DNA from: Sipunculus nudus
Lineage: Eukaryota; Annelida; Sipuncula; Golfingiida; Sipunculidae
DNA length: 64,000 bases
Assembly: GCA_026874595.1 (NCBI GenBank)
Contig: CM049306.1
Location: 49,922,019 to 49,986,018 of the forward strand
Direction of reading: 5' to 3'
Shown: positions 43,937 through 53,820 of the stretch, piece after piece
Layout of the letters: each line of letters begins with the position of its first letter
How positions within the stretch are numbered: position 1 is the first letter of the stretch
The notes under the pieces: model-generated
Told to the model about the DNA's origin: nothing
What the model saw: only the letters and a program-made list of their open reading frames with translations
Database searches by the model: none
Position numbers and translations under genes: made by a program

Positions 43937-45048
43937 ATGACGCTTCTACTACCCACGTCCATGTACAACCACGGACCATTCGTTCCTACTGTCGTCACAG
44001 GCCCACTCCGTGTTCCATGGACAATGTTTTCGTGGACCATTCACACGAGGACCTTTCGGGTTTGTTTGACATTTTAGGAGCACACCCATGGTTTGTCACA
44101 GCGGGCAGACGACACCCGAGACTGATCAGGAAAGACCAGAAGCAATGTCCGATATTTCTAAGTCACCTGTCAGGTCCCTGTTGTGATGTCAAGAAAGAAA
44201 CAAAAGCTGCAAAAACGGAGAGAAAACCTGGAGCCGACGAATTAAGATGGAAGGATTCAGTCGAAACGTGCTCGTAACAGGTGAACATAAAATATTAATC
44301 GGGAAGTCGAAAGAAGCGTACGAAACTTTACGGATGACACGTGACCTTTACGTACCTGATGACGTAGACACAACAACATTACGCGTATTTCACTTAACAA
44401 ATGGCGAACTGGTTCTCGTCGCCAAGTACAAGAGGGAAGTTGACAGTACGCCAATCATTAAAAAGCGAGATGGTGTCAACCAGGTAACAGAAGGTCAGAG
44501 TTCAAACCAGCACGTGAATGACAATGACGCAAAAGAAGTTGTTGGCAACAAGTGTGAATGTGACGACGAAACACTCAAAGATAATTTTTTCATGCACCGC
44601 CAATGAGGGGTCTCCTGGAGAGTGCGCATGCGCATCGACAAATGAAAATGAAGAGGACAGGGGTGTAGGCCTATCTGTTACCTTCACAACAGAGACAGAA
44701 GGAAAGGAAACGTCGATCACCGTCTGTCCGACGTCAGAGGAATTACAATCCACTGAAAACAATGATGATGCAGAGAGGATGAACTTAAAAGTCGACCAAT
44801 CAGGGTTCAAACTAGAAGAGATAGAGGTCAAGGTGAAGGGCCAACTTGTCATCGTACATGCGCGTCACGAAGATACGACTGACGAATGTAACAGTTACCG
44901 GAAGGTTTACCGAGTTTTTACACTTCCGGTTGAAGCGGATATTACGTCACTGCAGTCAGGACTGAGAGAGGACGGAACACTTCACTTGCAAGCTCCTCTC
45001 AGTGACATCGACTCAAATGACACTGAGATTCAAGTCTCAGAAGACTAG
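43937..45048 (+). pseudogene. Small heat-shock protein, third paralogue, frameshifted (sHSP C)
   Basis: The start MTLLLPTS at 43937 matches MTLLIPMIS of the intact paralogues. Reading then needs three frame changes: before about 44017 (SMDNVFVDHSHEDL, HPWFVTAG), near 44245 (ADELR into MEGFSRNVLVTG) and near 44580-44600 (into the frame of SKIIFSCTANEG). Each frame retains family features. The first domain has MTRDLYVPDDVDTTTLRVF; the second has KVDQSGFKLEEIEVKVKGQLVIVHARHE, YRKVYRVFTLP and DGTLHLQAP. No in-frame stop interrupts the segments apart from the shifts. It lies in opposite orientation between the intact genes and is much more diverged from them than they are from each other. A candidate AATAAA is at 45171-45176. 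Sequencing indels could mimic the breaks, but three independent ones are unlikely. Confidence 0.8.
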
Positions 45049-45170
45049 CGCATATCTTTGATCAAGATTTTAATACTATATAGTGCTATCTATGTGCAAA
45101 GAATGTCATATATATTATAAAAGGCTCTCCTTTATATATGTACTATAATATATTTAAATGCAATAATAAT

Positions 45171-45176
45171 AATAAA
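45171..45176 (+). terminator. Candidate polyadenylation signal of sHSP C
   Basis: AATAAA lies 123 nt after the stop codon, at the end of an AATAAT-rich stretch, so it may be chance. Confidence 0.3.
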
Positions 45177-45672
45177 ATACATGGACGCATTCATGTGTCT
45201 TTGCACAAAATACTGCATGAACAAGTTAGGAAATCAATCGTCATGATTATCTAGTAATACAAATACGATTTGCCAATTATACCCCCGTCTTTGTATCAGG
45301 TAGTAAATAATGAACTTATATAGGTTATGTATAAATATACTCTTTTTCATGTCACACAAGATGTGTTCAAATGTGAATGTTGTATTTTTTATTTGCCTGT
45401 AACAAAAATGCATATCTTATATTTATCAATAAAGATCATAAAATTTTAGTTTTTCTCTCATATTTCTCTCCAATATGTGACTGCATGTGTGTATGTTTGA
45501 AAGGATTTGTGGAGTTAACATTTTCAAAACATGTGGATAGAGAAAAAAAAAAAGAATGTTTATTGTATGCATGTCACTGTCGAATTACTTCACCGATCGA
45601 ATTCTATTTTCAAAATACCTAAGTAAACAGGTAAAACTATGAAACTATGAAATCTGAGCTAGTTGTTTCGAT

Positions 45673-45675
<3 letters not shown>

Positions 45676-45711
<36 letters not shown>
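45676..45711. repeat. (TA)n microsatellite
   Basis: A TA tract on the left side of the inverted repeat at 45750-46020. Confidence 0.95.
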
Positions 45712-45716
<5 letters not shown>

Positions 45717-45749
45717 CATATGTATGAATAGCCATGCTGGTTCATTAGT

Positions 45750-46010
45750 TATATATGGAAATGGTATACACAGAAATGTCGGTTCACTGATGGTGGGAAT
45801 CGAACCCACGATCTTCCGATTTCCGGTCGGTGGCCTTACCACTTGGCTACGCCAGATTCCCTTCCCCTCTGTGTATTACACTACCTCTGTGTATTTAACT
45901 ACCTGGTTCCTATAAAAGTGTGCAAATATCTGGCGTAGAGAAGTGGGAAGGCCACCGACCGGAAATCGGAAGATCGTGAGTCAAAACCGACTTTTCTGTG
46001 TATACCATTT

Positions 46011-46020
<10 letters not shown>
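45750..46020. repeat. Inverted pair of tRNA-Ser-like sequences (foldback)
   Basis: The left arm (about 45750-45866) and right arm (about 45928-46020) are reverse complements for most of their length. They share ATATGGAAATGGTATACACAG and the ATCTTCCGATTTCCGG core. On the minus strand the left arm has an A box (TAGCCAAGTGGTAAGG), a small stem-loop whose loop would carry anticodon GGA (Ser-like), and a B box (GGTTCGATTCC). The right arm has lost part of the B box and its A box is altered (TAGAGAAGTGGG). This looks like a tRNA-derived SINE or pseudogene captured in a foldback, not a working tRNA. Confidence 0.75.

Positions 46021-46080
<60 letters not shown>
46013..46080. repeat. (TA)n microsatellite
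   Basis: A 68-bp TA tract on the right side of the tRNA-like foldback. Confidence 0.95.
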
Positions 46081-46083
<3 letters not shown>

Positions 46084-48644
46084 AACGTTAAATGTGACTG
46101 GTTGCAAATCTTTTGCCCAACTCTGGTTCCTTTTTACTGACTGAATGTTTATTAACTATTTTGTCCCCCCCATGTTATAAACACGTGGATTCAACTAAAA
46201 GGGAACATTTTCTGTGTGCAGTGAGATAAGGTTTTCTGGCCTATTTTCCGCCAATTCTTTATATGCAAACGTTTAACCCTTTACTGTTTACATTTATTTT
46301 AGATTTCCGACAAATTCTAACACTATTTATATTAACTCTAACAGCTTGGCCCAATCACCAATTTTAGATTTTGTTAGTAATACGTTATTATTTTATTATA
46401 ACAGCCTTATATCAATATTTTTATCATCAAAATTATATATTTAGATGTGCATAGAAAATAACATAAATGTACAGTCAGTGTTACAATACCCTATTTAATA
46501 TATGTTTACACACAATTCTTAATTTGTCTACATTGCATTCGTATGATGTTAAAAGTTTAATGAGGTTCACTTTTTACCATAGAGTTATTAAAGTTGTTGC
46601 GATAAAATTCTCATTTACATGCCACATAGATATGTACCGTACAAATTTACTAAAGAGCAATTATATATGTTACAAAATCAGTTTCTTAAATTCATTTTTA
46701 AATAACCACATATATGTCAAGGTTACAATATACATTTAATACCATTTTTGATAAAAATAATTATACTTTATACTCAGAAGATAATAATGAAGAGATAAAA
46801 TTTATACGATAAAACTACCTAAATTCGAAGTTAATACGTGCATATTGATAATTTTGGTCTGTGTAGGACACTATTATCGAATAAAATTTTAACTCAGCTT
46901 ACTAGGAGCTATTGTAAACTTATTTAAAGACCCTGTTTGGATTCGGGAAAATAAAACATATATGAAAAATAAATTTATATTATATTAATTAAACAAATAA
47001 TGATAATACGGTGGTTTAAATGGCACACTATTTTGATACCTTTTTTGTCTAAAAGGCCATATACTATTTCATGTCATATAACCAGGTATACTTGCATGGG
47101 TACATATACAGGCGGTGGCAGGGGCATGTGCTCTGGGAGTTCTTTATAGTTAATTTCGTTGTCACTAATACTATAATTACACTTAAGGGTAAACGCATTT
47201 CGGTAGACCAAGCAACTTAATACCGGATACACCTTACATGATATATGAAACGCTAACACGGGCAAAGGTCTTTCTATATCCTGCATGGTCCATCTCCCTT
47301 TCGTGGATGTTCTTGAAGACGTCGAACAGATTATCAATCCGTAGATACTTGCTTACCTCTTCTCCGAGCTAGGCTTTACAGGGAATAACAAGTGTGTTGG
47401 ACGCCCCAAGAGCAGGCAAATCCATAATTTTGAATCCTTTAGATTTTACGTAGAACATGAAGTGAGGATCTACTGAAACATGTGGGTTATGCAAATGAAT
47501 TAGAATGACGTCATACCATTGGTTAGTGATGATACCTTACCTCTTGCTTGATAAGGTATTACTGATGTGCGCATCAAACAGTTCGCGATGGCGCGTGTTG
47601 TCCATTCTATCAAACTGAAAGAATTAATGCTGACCTACCAGGTTACTGGTATATAAGGAAAAACTGAACTACTCAGTGCCATGATTACATGCTCACATAT
47701 TACTGGTGAGTTAGACTAAAGCCGCCTATTCAAAATATCCGGGTACTAATCAAACGGTTACCGCTACTTCTTTGAAACCCTTTGATCGAACTATAAAGAA
47801 ATCCGATAGCTTACCTACCAAACCATTCAGCTAAAAAGAAACCCGTCAGTTAATTATTACCTAACAAACATCAATGTAATGTAGTCTAGTTATGAATTGT
47901 TTGAACAAAATCATTAAAAATATTATTGTAACACTGAATGCACATCTATGTAATTTTGATGATAAAATTATTGATGTAAGGCTGTGATAGTGATTTATGA
48001 TTCAATTAACACATTTAAGTTCTGAGAAATGTTTGTCTGAGTACAAAGGCATCAAGATAATAAAATGATAACGTATTATTTACAATAAGTAAAATCGGTT
48101 ATTGGGCAAAGACCATCTGTATAGATGGGCCATAAAGTGCATGGTATCAAAACAGTTATTAGGCTGCCCATCTTCAGATGAGCAGCTCAATAACGGATCT
48201 TCATATGGGCCAAGCCCATCGGCAAATGAGCCAGATCCGTAAACGGGATCAAACATATACGCAATATCTAAACATCCTGCACACGTGTACAGTCCGTTGC
48301 AGAGTGGTATACCATATTTTGGCCCACTACAAATAGGCCATTGCAATGGGGAGTACAATGTTTAATACTACTACTCACAGGCCCATGCAATGCGGTAAAA
48401 CATATTTAACCCTCACCCGACCCCGCACCCATATAAACCAAGGGGGGGGGGGGGGGAACTATTACGACATTCGATAGTGTTGTTGGTTGTTGGAAGGGGT
48501 TTCCATATCATATGGAATATGAAATTGTACAATTTTCATTCTAATACTTTGTAAATTTTAAACGATGTGGGTAAAACACAACCGTATATTCTCGGTTCAG
48601 AAAGAGGTTAATATTCTAAACGGGGGGGGGGGGGGGGGCGCGTA
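46081..48644. other. No gene recognised
   Basis: AT-rich spacer. A GCCCAT/ATGGGC-rich stretch occupies about 48090-48400 and gives a 92-codon minus frame without recognisable domain. Poly-G runs lie at 48442-48456 and 48622-48638, the second at the left edge of duplication copy 2. Confidence 0.55.
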
Positions 48645-49064
48645 CGCATCATGTTTGGTAGAGGGTTGTTATCCATTCTTCATCGGCCGACCATCCCTGA
48701 CAATATACATAATGACTAACCAGGGTCTAATAAAAAACCATCATACCCTGACGCCGCAAATTGTTATGATTTAAAAAATTTAATTATTTTTTCCTCTCTC
48801 TCGCTCTCTCTCTCTCTCTCTTCTCTACTTGTGATACACCCGCACATACATTACACACACGAACTCCAATATTCATCTTTTGATCACTTCACATGATGAA
48901 AATTAAACCCATTTTCATTTATTATGAAAATGTTTTAATATTGCACACCAAAATACATAGGCATTGTTGCACAATATCTAACAAATATAACGATTTACCT
49001 TAGACTTATAATGATATTCGACAATATATTATTTATATTTACAATAACATAAGATTAACAATGA

Positions 49065-49070
49065 TTTATT
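49065..49070 (-). terminator. Candidate polyadenylation signal of sHSP gene B
   Basis: AATAAA on the minus strand about 70 nt after the stop codon, at nearly the same distance as in gene A. Confidence 0.45.
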
Positions 49071-49137
49071 ATTAATCGTGTCAAGAGGGCACGATCAGGG
49101 AGTCATCTCCTCAGTAAGTAATCGAGATATCAGAATG

Positions 49138-50124
49138 TCAATTATCAGCGTCCCCACGGCCACGGGTTATTTGAAGCATCCCATCTTCAGTCATTTTGGA
49201 CTGCAGTGACGTCATGTCCACGTCATCAGGCAGCGTAGTCACGCGGTAAATCTCGCGATAACTGGACATATCACCATCTTTATCTTCATGTATGCCATGA
49301 ACAATCAGACGGTCGTCCTTCAACTTGACCTTTACATCCTCTGGACTGAACCCGCTCAGGTCGAATTTCACGATAACATCATGATCTGGGACGACGGCGG
49401 TTTCTGAGTCTTGTTGGATGTTCAGTGTTCTACAGTTTTTGTCACAAAATGCATCAACTTCCTGTACTCTATCTTTTTCTGTAGTGTCATCCACTGTCTG
49501 TTCATGGCTGTTGTTCTGTTGTTCTGTGTCATCATCAGTGTTACTGTGATAAGTGTCTTTCTGTGGTTTATTTTGTACAGGGATTATCGATGGATTATCC
49601 TTGGATTTCTGACTGTTCTTGTATGGAGCTGACAGTGACAACTTACCGTCTGGACTGTAGAACACCCGCAGAGCTTTAGTATCAACGTCAGGTGGCACGT
49701 GGAACTCACGTGTCATGCTCACGGTTTCGTGTCCGCTTTCCTCCGTCTCTCCTGCTACTTTCTTCTTTCCATCCACAACCACACGCCCGTCCTCTGTTGC
49801 CTTCACTCTCAGTTCTTCTTCAGTAAATTCTCCCATGTGTATTTTCTTCCTCCATTCGTTCACTTTCTTCTTCTTTCTATCACACTGTGCCGTTTTACAG
49901 GAGCCTGTTCTCCATCCCACAGGAGCCACGGCTGTTACCCAGGGCAACCAGGGGTTTTCGTCACGGATTCTATGTAAACCCCAGGTGTCACCATCATCAC
50001 AATCACATTCATCACTGTGACGTAATGTAAAATCATCAAAAAACCTGTTGATCCAGTCGGTGCTGCGTGGATGGTATCGTTGACGGCGCTGACCGGAGCT
50101 GATCATCGGGATAAAGAGTGTCAT
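49138..50124 (-). CDS. Small heat-shock protein with two alpha-crystallin domains (sHSP B)
   Basis: A 328-residue intronless paralogue of sHSP A, of identical length despite compensating small indels in the N-terminal arm (CDDGDTWGLHR) and linker (DDTEQQNNSHEQ). Alpha-crystallin domain 1 is at about 88-167 and domain 2 at about 246-322, with FDLSGFSPEDVKVKLKDDRLIVHG, SSYREIYRVTTLPDDVDM and DGMLQITRG. Substitutions concentrate in the N-terminal arm and acidic linker, while both domains are nearly unchanged, the pattern expected under purifying selection. It should act as a holding chaperone in the cytosol, probably co-oligomerising with sHSP A. The promoter carries two heat-shock elements and a TATA box. 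Two-domain sHSPs are known from flatworms and molluscs, so it is unlikely to be a fusion artefact. Confidence 0.93.
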   Translation of the reverse strand: MTLFIPMISSGQRRQRYHPRSTDWINRFFDDFTLRHSDECDCDDGDTWGLHRIRDENPWLPWVTAVAPVGWRTGSCKTAQCDRKKKKVNEWRKKIHMGEFTEEELRVKATEDGRVVVDGKKKVAGETEESGHETVSMTREFHVPPDVDTKALRVFYSPDGKLSLSAPYKNSQKSKDNPSIIPVQNKPQKDTYHSNTDDDTEQQNNSHEQTVDDTTEKDRVQEVDAFCDKNCRTLNIQQDSETAVVPDHDVIVKFDLSGFSPEDVKVKLKDDRLIVHGIHEDKDGDMSSYREIYRVTTLPDDVDMTSLQSKMTEDGMLQITRGRGDADN

Positions 50125-50228
50125 CTTGAAAGCTGTGCCTGACGCGACAGTACGTCTACAGCGGCCTGTATTATATTGTGTCTCTATCTATCGTTCGCAG
50201 TTAACTATGCAGTAGTCTGGACGTTCAC

Positions 50229-50294
50229 TATATATATCCTGAGCTGAATAGGTTCTAGAAAATTCCGGAATTTCGACATATTTCCTGATGGTTC
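50229..50294 (-). promoter_or_regulatory. Heat-shock promoter of sHSP gene B (TATA plus two HSEs)
   Basis: TATA at 50229-50237. A perfect four-unit heat-shock element TTCtaGAAaaTTCcgGAA lies at 50253-50270. A three-unit element, TTCctGATggTTC, with one mismatch is at 50282-50294. Layout and spacing match gene A. Confidence 0.82.
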
Positions 50295-50757
50295 AGCCGA
50301 TAAATATAATACATCAAGTACACACGTGAAAATGCTGGAATATTCTGTCTGTTGGTAAACAAATATGACCCAGTACGCATGCACATCGTGGTTGTTCTTC
50401 CATCAATGAACAGATAAACAAATATTTATCACTCGATTTTCTCATTTTTTCTGGCCCCCTACAGGATATAACGTTGTCTGTTAAATTTGTCCCGTTACTT
50501 GTATGAGAAAGACGTTTCTGAACTGTAAAACAAAACAAGCTGAAATCAGCCTGTTCTTCACAGGTTTCTCTCGCACAAAATAAAGTCGTCAGCGTGATAG
50601 ATCTATGGCGCAAGCGACACCTCACTGCCGTAAAAAGAACTAACTCGACAGTTGTGGACCAATATTCATAAATACTTCTTAGTTCTTACCTTTCACTTTC
50701 AATGGTTATGGAGGCGGCAATAATAATTAAATATTTATATTGAAATATATAAAATAA

Positions 50758-50760
<3 letters not shown>

Positions 50761-50806
<46 letters not shown>
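50761..50806. repeat. (TA)n microsatellite
   Basis: A TA tract that is expanded compared with the equivalent site in duplication copy 1 (near 40314-40322). Confidence 0.95.
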
Positions 50807-50807
<1 letters not shown>

Positions 50808-51473
50808 TTAATTCAGACAAATCATTGACAATGTCTTATAGGTGGGGGACTTTGCATTATGAAAGTCATCATCCTATCCTAATACACATGCATATGTATT
50901 ATATACCTTATATATGAATATTACATATTCATTTATACATACATATAATACATCAATAATAATAAATTAATATAAACATACATGTACATAATAAATTAAT
51001 ATATACTAACAAGTATATGCTATAGGTATGGTATAAATAAACCTTAAGGCGTGCATTTATATATCATTATATATATATAAATATATATAAATATAAATAT
51101 ATATAACATCACAAGTCTTTGCGTGTGTGTGACGCCGTGTGGAGTAAGACCACCAGGGAGAATCCATATATGGTCTGATTAATATGCATAGCTGTTCCTT
51201 ATACGGTAAACAGTCGCACTGCCCATGCGCACTGGGTTATGTTTACCAGCAGATTCATGAACATTCCTGATAAGTCAACGTGTCTATCGTACAATGGAAA
51301 TAATATTTGTGTATGTACGTATGAGTGTTAGATTGATGAAATTACACTTCTAGAGCTTCCCTGATATCCCAGAACTTCATATGAAGTAGTATTTATACCG
51401 TGTTTGCTTGAACGGAGGCAGTTATATCAGCGGTTACAGGAGAGTGAACGTCAAAAGCATGTCACGGCAGCAT

Positions 51474-53399
51474 GACGTGTGACATGCCATTCTTCGCTGA
51501 CTATGATGGGGGTTTCCTGGAGAATCCTAGCACTAGTGATCTTTATATCATTAATAACAGCCCCTGCGAAAAGAACAGGATAACAAATATGCAACATTCA
51601 GTCCCCAACAGCTCAATAGAAAATTATTTATCATATGGAACCGTAGATTTTTCACCGGTGCATCTAGTCCAAGATTAATGCACGGATCGACTGGATGTCA
51701 AATTTAGCCGAGCATTATGGCCTATGAGCCACTCGATTGTTCTTTGTATGAAAGGCCTATATCACAATGGCTTGTCTTTTTAGTTACTCTGGGCCTGTTC
51801 TCCCCCTCATCTGCCAGAAGGAGGTGTTGTAGGCCAGGAAGTCTGTTCCTTTTGCTGCCAGTTCTGTGACCATACCTATGCTTTTACACATTCCCGCCTC
51901 AGAAGAATGCTTCTCGCAGTAGATGAAAACAATAAAGTAGGCCATCCACTGATAAGTAACTTGTCTTTATGGTATTTGTATGCTTGAGCTCAAAGACCAG
52001 AAAATAGGTCGTAAATTTTAGTGCGTTTTTGCCCCATTTCGATTTTTTCCAAGTCAATATATTTTTGTGTCAGATCATTTCCATAAACTGTACTGTCTCG
52101 GCTTGCATAACTCTTTCTGGTGAGGGTATAAGGTGCGTTTGCAGACCACCCTCATTTGCTGCTTGTTATCCTGATCCCAGGGGTGGTCGGATCTTAGGCG
52201 CGACTGTATGTTCCTTGGATGTCGTCGTGGTAGGTAGCTCTTAATCACTAAGCCTTCTTGTAAACCGCCTTTTCCTTACTTGTGGAAGAAGCCATCTCCT
52301 CGATGAGCCTGCTAGGTTTATGGTCCCTGGGCTGAAGGAACCCACTTTGACTTCCCTCCAAGAGGTAGAGCCTAACCTTTTCTTGTATTACTGATATATG
52401 CCTATATTTTAATGTTAGATATGTTAACAATGAATAAACTGGGACTCATAAGTGGTTCCGGGCTGATTTTTTTCTATAATAACTGAAGATTTCGCATACA
52501 TTTTAGAGGTAGAGGTAAATAAAATGAAATACACAGACCATTGTTGCCTTAAGATGTAAATTTGTGCAAATAAGGTCAGTACTGAGGTCCAAAGGGGTCA
52601 AACGTTCATAAGGTTTTGCTCTTTCAAATTCTAGAAACTGGCGACTCATCGTCATTCTGATGGTTTAAGTAGTTCAAATGATCATTTTTTTTGCCTAAAT
52701 GGCCTTACTAAATCTGTTACAACATATACCCTTTCTCTTAGGTATGCTACAGTGTCCATGAAAAAAAAAATATAAATCAACCGTGTGATGGAAGCATTTG
52801 TTAAATTAGGCGTTTGAGGGACAATAAGTGTCCACCTATCCTGCATCACGTGCAACAATTCTTAATAGCTAAGTATAGCATAATAGGTTAATAGTCAATG
52901 TAAATATATGATCTATCAATACTCAGGAAAATATATGTCTATGACAGTCATTATCAGTATATATATATAACTTAATCCCTATGTACTCCTGTGTATATAC
53001 CTATATATAATACTTACCTCTATATTTTTTTCATAACTACCAACATATACTTATTAAACCTGAACGGTCGACCCTGCCCATACTAACCTAGCCATGATAT
53101 TAGAAATCTATGTTTGTCTCACTGTCTTATGTAGATTTAATCTTTCCTAGAAAAATTCAAGTCACAGGTAACACTACTGAACAGTAACGTTGATTGGTAA
53201 GATACAAAACGTATGACAAGCCGACCGCTCCCATCATATTAATACGTCACTGATTTGTAAAGATTTTCAATGTTCCTGGCTGATGTTGTTTGAACGTTAT
53301 TTTTAAAAGGTTTCTGGTAAAACCAAAGAATTCACGAAATGTCAGCCAGGTCCGTATAATTCCGGCCATATTCAGACTTACTTCAGTTGTGTTTTTTAA
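51474..53399. other. No gene recognised
   Basis: A GC-richer stretch at 51775-52440 has short minus-strand frames (for example RLYLLEGSQSGFLQPRDHKPS at 52248-52430) that look protein-like but match nothing I can name. It may be a degraded mobile element. Confidence 0.45.
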
Positions 53400-53464
53400 C
53401 AGGGGCGTGACCAGGTGTAAGGAAGGGGAGGCTGAAATATTTGGAAAGGCAATTGAAGCATATA

Positions 53465-53530
<66 letters not shown>

Positions 53531-53820
53531 ACCACACGTTTTCCAGTTGGAAATATCAGTTGTAAAAGATGGATAAATTAATAAATATATTTGCAGGATC
53601 AAACCATATGAAATGTATGAGTGCAGGTGCAATGCTTTATATTGAAATAAGCCCTGCGGATAAGTCTTGCGTTACAAATCGACGTATAGCAGTGATAGGA
53701 ATTCCATCTTTGTGTTTTAGAAAATTTAATTATTATTAGACTTTGTGAAATTCCGGGAGGACAGGGAATACTGGATGCAGGGGGGGGGGGGGAGGCATGG
53801 CCCTTACCAGCATCGCCCCT
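53400..53820. mobile_element. Element-like block with CAGGGGCG / CGCCCCTG ends
   Basis: The left end CAGGGGCGTGACCAGG at 53400 and right end GCATCGCCCCTG at 53820 are inverted. Inside are a (TA)n tract (53465-53527) and a 13-G run (53780-53792). No clear target duplication was seen and no coding frame is present. Confidence 0.45.
53465..53527. repeat. (TA)n microsatellite
   Basis: TA tract of about 62 bp. Confidence 0.95.

Larger units (their letters stand above)
48645..51473. repeat. Segmental duplication, copy 2 (carries sHSP gene B)
   Basis: Homologous in the same orientation to 38170-41178 across 3' flank, gene, promoter and upstream flank. The left edge abuts a 17-G run, and the right edge is the shared GCAGCAT sequence. 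The copies are about 10.45 kb apart. Confidence 0.85.

Noticed and set aside
45795-45866. Functional tRNA-Ser gene
   Set aside because: The anticodon-like loop is present, but the acceptor stem is poor and the unit is part of an inverted repeat with a damaged partner.
48080-48358. 92-codon cysteine-containing minus frame
   Set aside because: It derives from repeated GCCCAT/ATGGGC phrases, so it is more likely a repeat than a protein.
38686-50124. Interpretation of the two sHSPs as an assembly duplication
   Set aside because: Many coding and flanking differences, different HSE mismatches and different microsatellite lengths show two real loci.
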